Below are positions 62,863-64,000 of a stretch of DNA of 64,000 nucleotides, piece after piece. The DNA comes from Robiginitalea aestuariiviva (GTDB lineage: Bacteria > Bacteroidota > Bacteroidia > Flavobacteriales > Flavobacteriaceae). The notes under the pieces were generated by a model that made no database searches, had not been told where the DNA came from, and worked only from the letters and a program-made list of their open reading frames with translations. A program made the position numbers and the translations under genes. Location of the stretch: NCBI RefSeq assembly GCF_029537735.1, contig NZ_JARPUQ010000002.1:74608-138607 (forward strand). The letters run 5' to 3'. Numbering within the stretch: position 1 is the stretch's first letter; each line of letters starts with the position of its first letter.

Positions 62863-63231
62863 ATGTTACAGCAAGAATCCAGACTCAAAGTAGCCGACAA
62901 CACCGGGGCTAAGGAAGTACTTACCATCCGGGTGTTGGGAGGAACCAAAAGAAGGTATGCCTCTCTCGGGGATAAGATTGTAGTAACCGTAAAGGAGGCA
63001 ACCCCGAACGGTACCGTCAAAAAGGGTGCGGTTTCCACCGCTGTTGTGGTTCGTACCACCAAGGAAGTTCGCCGCCCCGACGGATCCTATATCCGTTTTG
63101 ACGACAACGCCTGCGTTTTGCTGAACCCGGCCGGAGAAATGCGCGGAACCCGTGTGTTTGGCCCGGTAGCGCGGGAACTGCGCGAAAAACAATTTATGAA
63201 AATCGTTTCCTTGGCTCCCGAGGTACTATAA
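62863..63231 (+). CDS. rplN: 50S ribosomal protein L14
   Basis: The 122-aa protein opens [20 protein letters not shown] and contains [18 protein letters not shown] and [20 protein letters not shown]. Length is the universal 122 residues. Confidence 0.98.
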   Translation: MLQQESRLKVADNTGAKEVLTIRVLGGTKRRYASLGDKIVVTVKEATPNGTVKKGAVSTAVVVRTTKEVRRPDGSYIRFDDNACVLLNPAGEMRGTRVFGPVARELREKQFMKIVSLAPEVL

Positions 63232-63243
63232 AGAAGCAAGAAG

Positions 63244-63555
63244 ATGAAAACCAGAATCAAAACCGGAGATACGGTACGCGTCATTGCCGGCGACCATAAA
63301 GGGAGCGAAGGCAAGGTGGTTCAAGTGCTTCGCGACAAGAACAAGGCAATCGTGGAAGGGGTGAATACCGTTTCCAAGCACGAGAAGCCCAGTGCCCGGA
63401 ACCCCCAGGGGGGCATTGTGGAGAAGGAAGCTCCGATCCACATTTCCAACCTGTCGCTGATCGACCCCAAAAGCGGGGATGCTACCCGGGTAGGGTACGA
63501 GGTGCGCGACGGCAAGAAAGTGCGGTTTTCCAAAAAATCCAATGAAGTAATTTAG
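63244..63555 (+). CDS. rplX: 50S ribosomal protein L24
   Basis: The 103-aa KOW-domain protein has [20 protein letters not shown], then [20 protein letters not shown] and [12 protein letters not shown]. It lies 2 bases before rplE. Confidence 0.97.
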   Translation: MKTRIKTGDTVRVIAGDHKGSEGKVVQVLRDKNKAIVEGVNTVSKHEKPSARNPQGGIVEKEAPIHISNLSLIDPKSGDATRVGYEVRDGKKVRFSKKSNEVI

Positions 63556-63557
63556 TT

Positions 63558-64000
63558 ATGGCCTACGTACCAAGATTAAAGAAAGAGTACAAGGAGCGCG
63601 TGATGAAGGCGCTTCAGGACGAGTTCGGGTACAAGAACGTCATGGAGGTGCCCAAGCTCCAGAAGATCGTTCTGAGCCGCGGGGTCGGGGCGGCGGTTGC
63701 CGACAAGAAACTGATCGACCACGCCGTGGACGAACTTACCCAGATCGCCGGGCAAAAGGCCGTGGCTACCATCTCCAAGAAGGACGTTTCCACCTTCAAA
63801 CTGCGTAAGGGAATGCCCATCGGGGCCAAGGTTACCCTGCGCGGGGAGCGCATGTACGAATTCCTGGATCGCCTGGTGACCACCGCGTTGCCTCGTGTAC
63901 GGGATTTCCAGGGCATCCGCGCTACCGGGTTTGACGGCCGTGGGAATTACAACCTCGGGGTAACCGAGCAGATCATCTTCCCGGAGATCAATATTGACCG
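63558..64000 (+). CDS. rplE: 50S ribosomal protein L5 (partial, cut by window end)
   Basis: The first 147 residues are present. It opens [20 protein letters not shown] and includes [38 protein letters not shown] and the final [20 protein letters not shown]. The C-terminal part lies beyond the window. Confidence 0.97.
   Translation, partial: MAYVPRLKKEYKERVMKALQDEFGYKNVMEVPKLQKIVLSRGVGAAVADKKLIDHAVDELTQIAGQKAVATISKKDVSTFKLRKGMPIGAKVTLRGERMYEFLDRLVTTALPRVRDFQGIRATGFDGRGNYNLGVTEQIIFPEINID

Overview
The window is chromosomal DNA from a member of the Bacteroidota, almost certainly a marine Flavobacteriaceae of unusually high GC content. Robiginitalea is the genus it most resembles, which is inference from protein character, not a database match. 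Supporting signs are gldJ and porV of the gliding/type IX secretion machinery, a SusC/SusD pair, many Bacteroidota-style lipoproteins, and promoters of the TTTG-N18/19-TAnnTTTG type. No rRNA, tRNA, CRISPR array, insertion sequence or prophage was recognised. The sequence ends inside the S10-spc ribosomal protein operon.

Layout. 1-370 is a non-coding tandem repeat carrying five short palindromes. 376-3992 (minus) holds a small membrane/zinc-ribbon protein, murF and gldJ. 4369-6074 (plus) holds porV and cytidine deaminase. 6212-10510 (plus) is a pyruvate dehydrogenase E1alpha/E2 unit trailing an M28 peptidase and an SDR. 10500-15663 mixes a SprT-like protein, a mannose-1-phosphate guanylyltransferase, a DUF389 membrane protein and an Mla-type ABC ATPase/permease pair. 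15777-21699 has a PafA-like phosphatase facing a gcvP-methyltransferase-glycosyltransferase operon. 21838-25932 has a UbiA-like membrane protein, an ECF sigma factor with a tiny ZAS-like partner, a rhodanese lipoprotein and an M3 peptidase. 25945-29884 has purK-purE and an HPRT-adenylate kinase fusion followed by obg. 29932-42060 is housekeeping and envelope genes: DUF4136, SDR, cupin, mpl, DUF1569, radC, a deacetylase-like protein, a YjjG-type HAD, a three-gene envelope cluster, rarA, rhomboid and rlmB.

42146-53900 is the main accessory region. Six genes lie on the minus strand: SusC, SusD, a DSYGDGW-type lipoprotein, a terminator, then a giant FG-GAP/ASPIC lipoprotein, a secreted protein of unknown function and an arylsulfotransferase-like lipoprotein. 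No polysaccharide-degrading enzyme is present. This is the best candidate for an uncharacterised surface system. From 54431 to the end the str (rpsL-rpsG-fusA) and S10-spc operons run on the plus strand, with an unusually long structured gap between rpsJ and rplC.

Two window-wide patterns stand out. First, several genes have a TAnnTTTG-type -7 element only 2-5 bases before the start codon, which predicts leaderless mRNAs. Second, six convergent gene pairs overlap at their stop codons, leaving no room for a terminator. Gene calls rest on reading frames, motifs and context; no homology search was possible.
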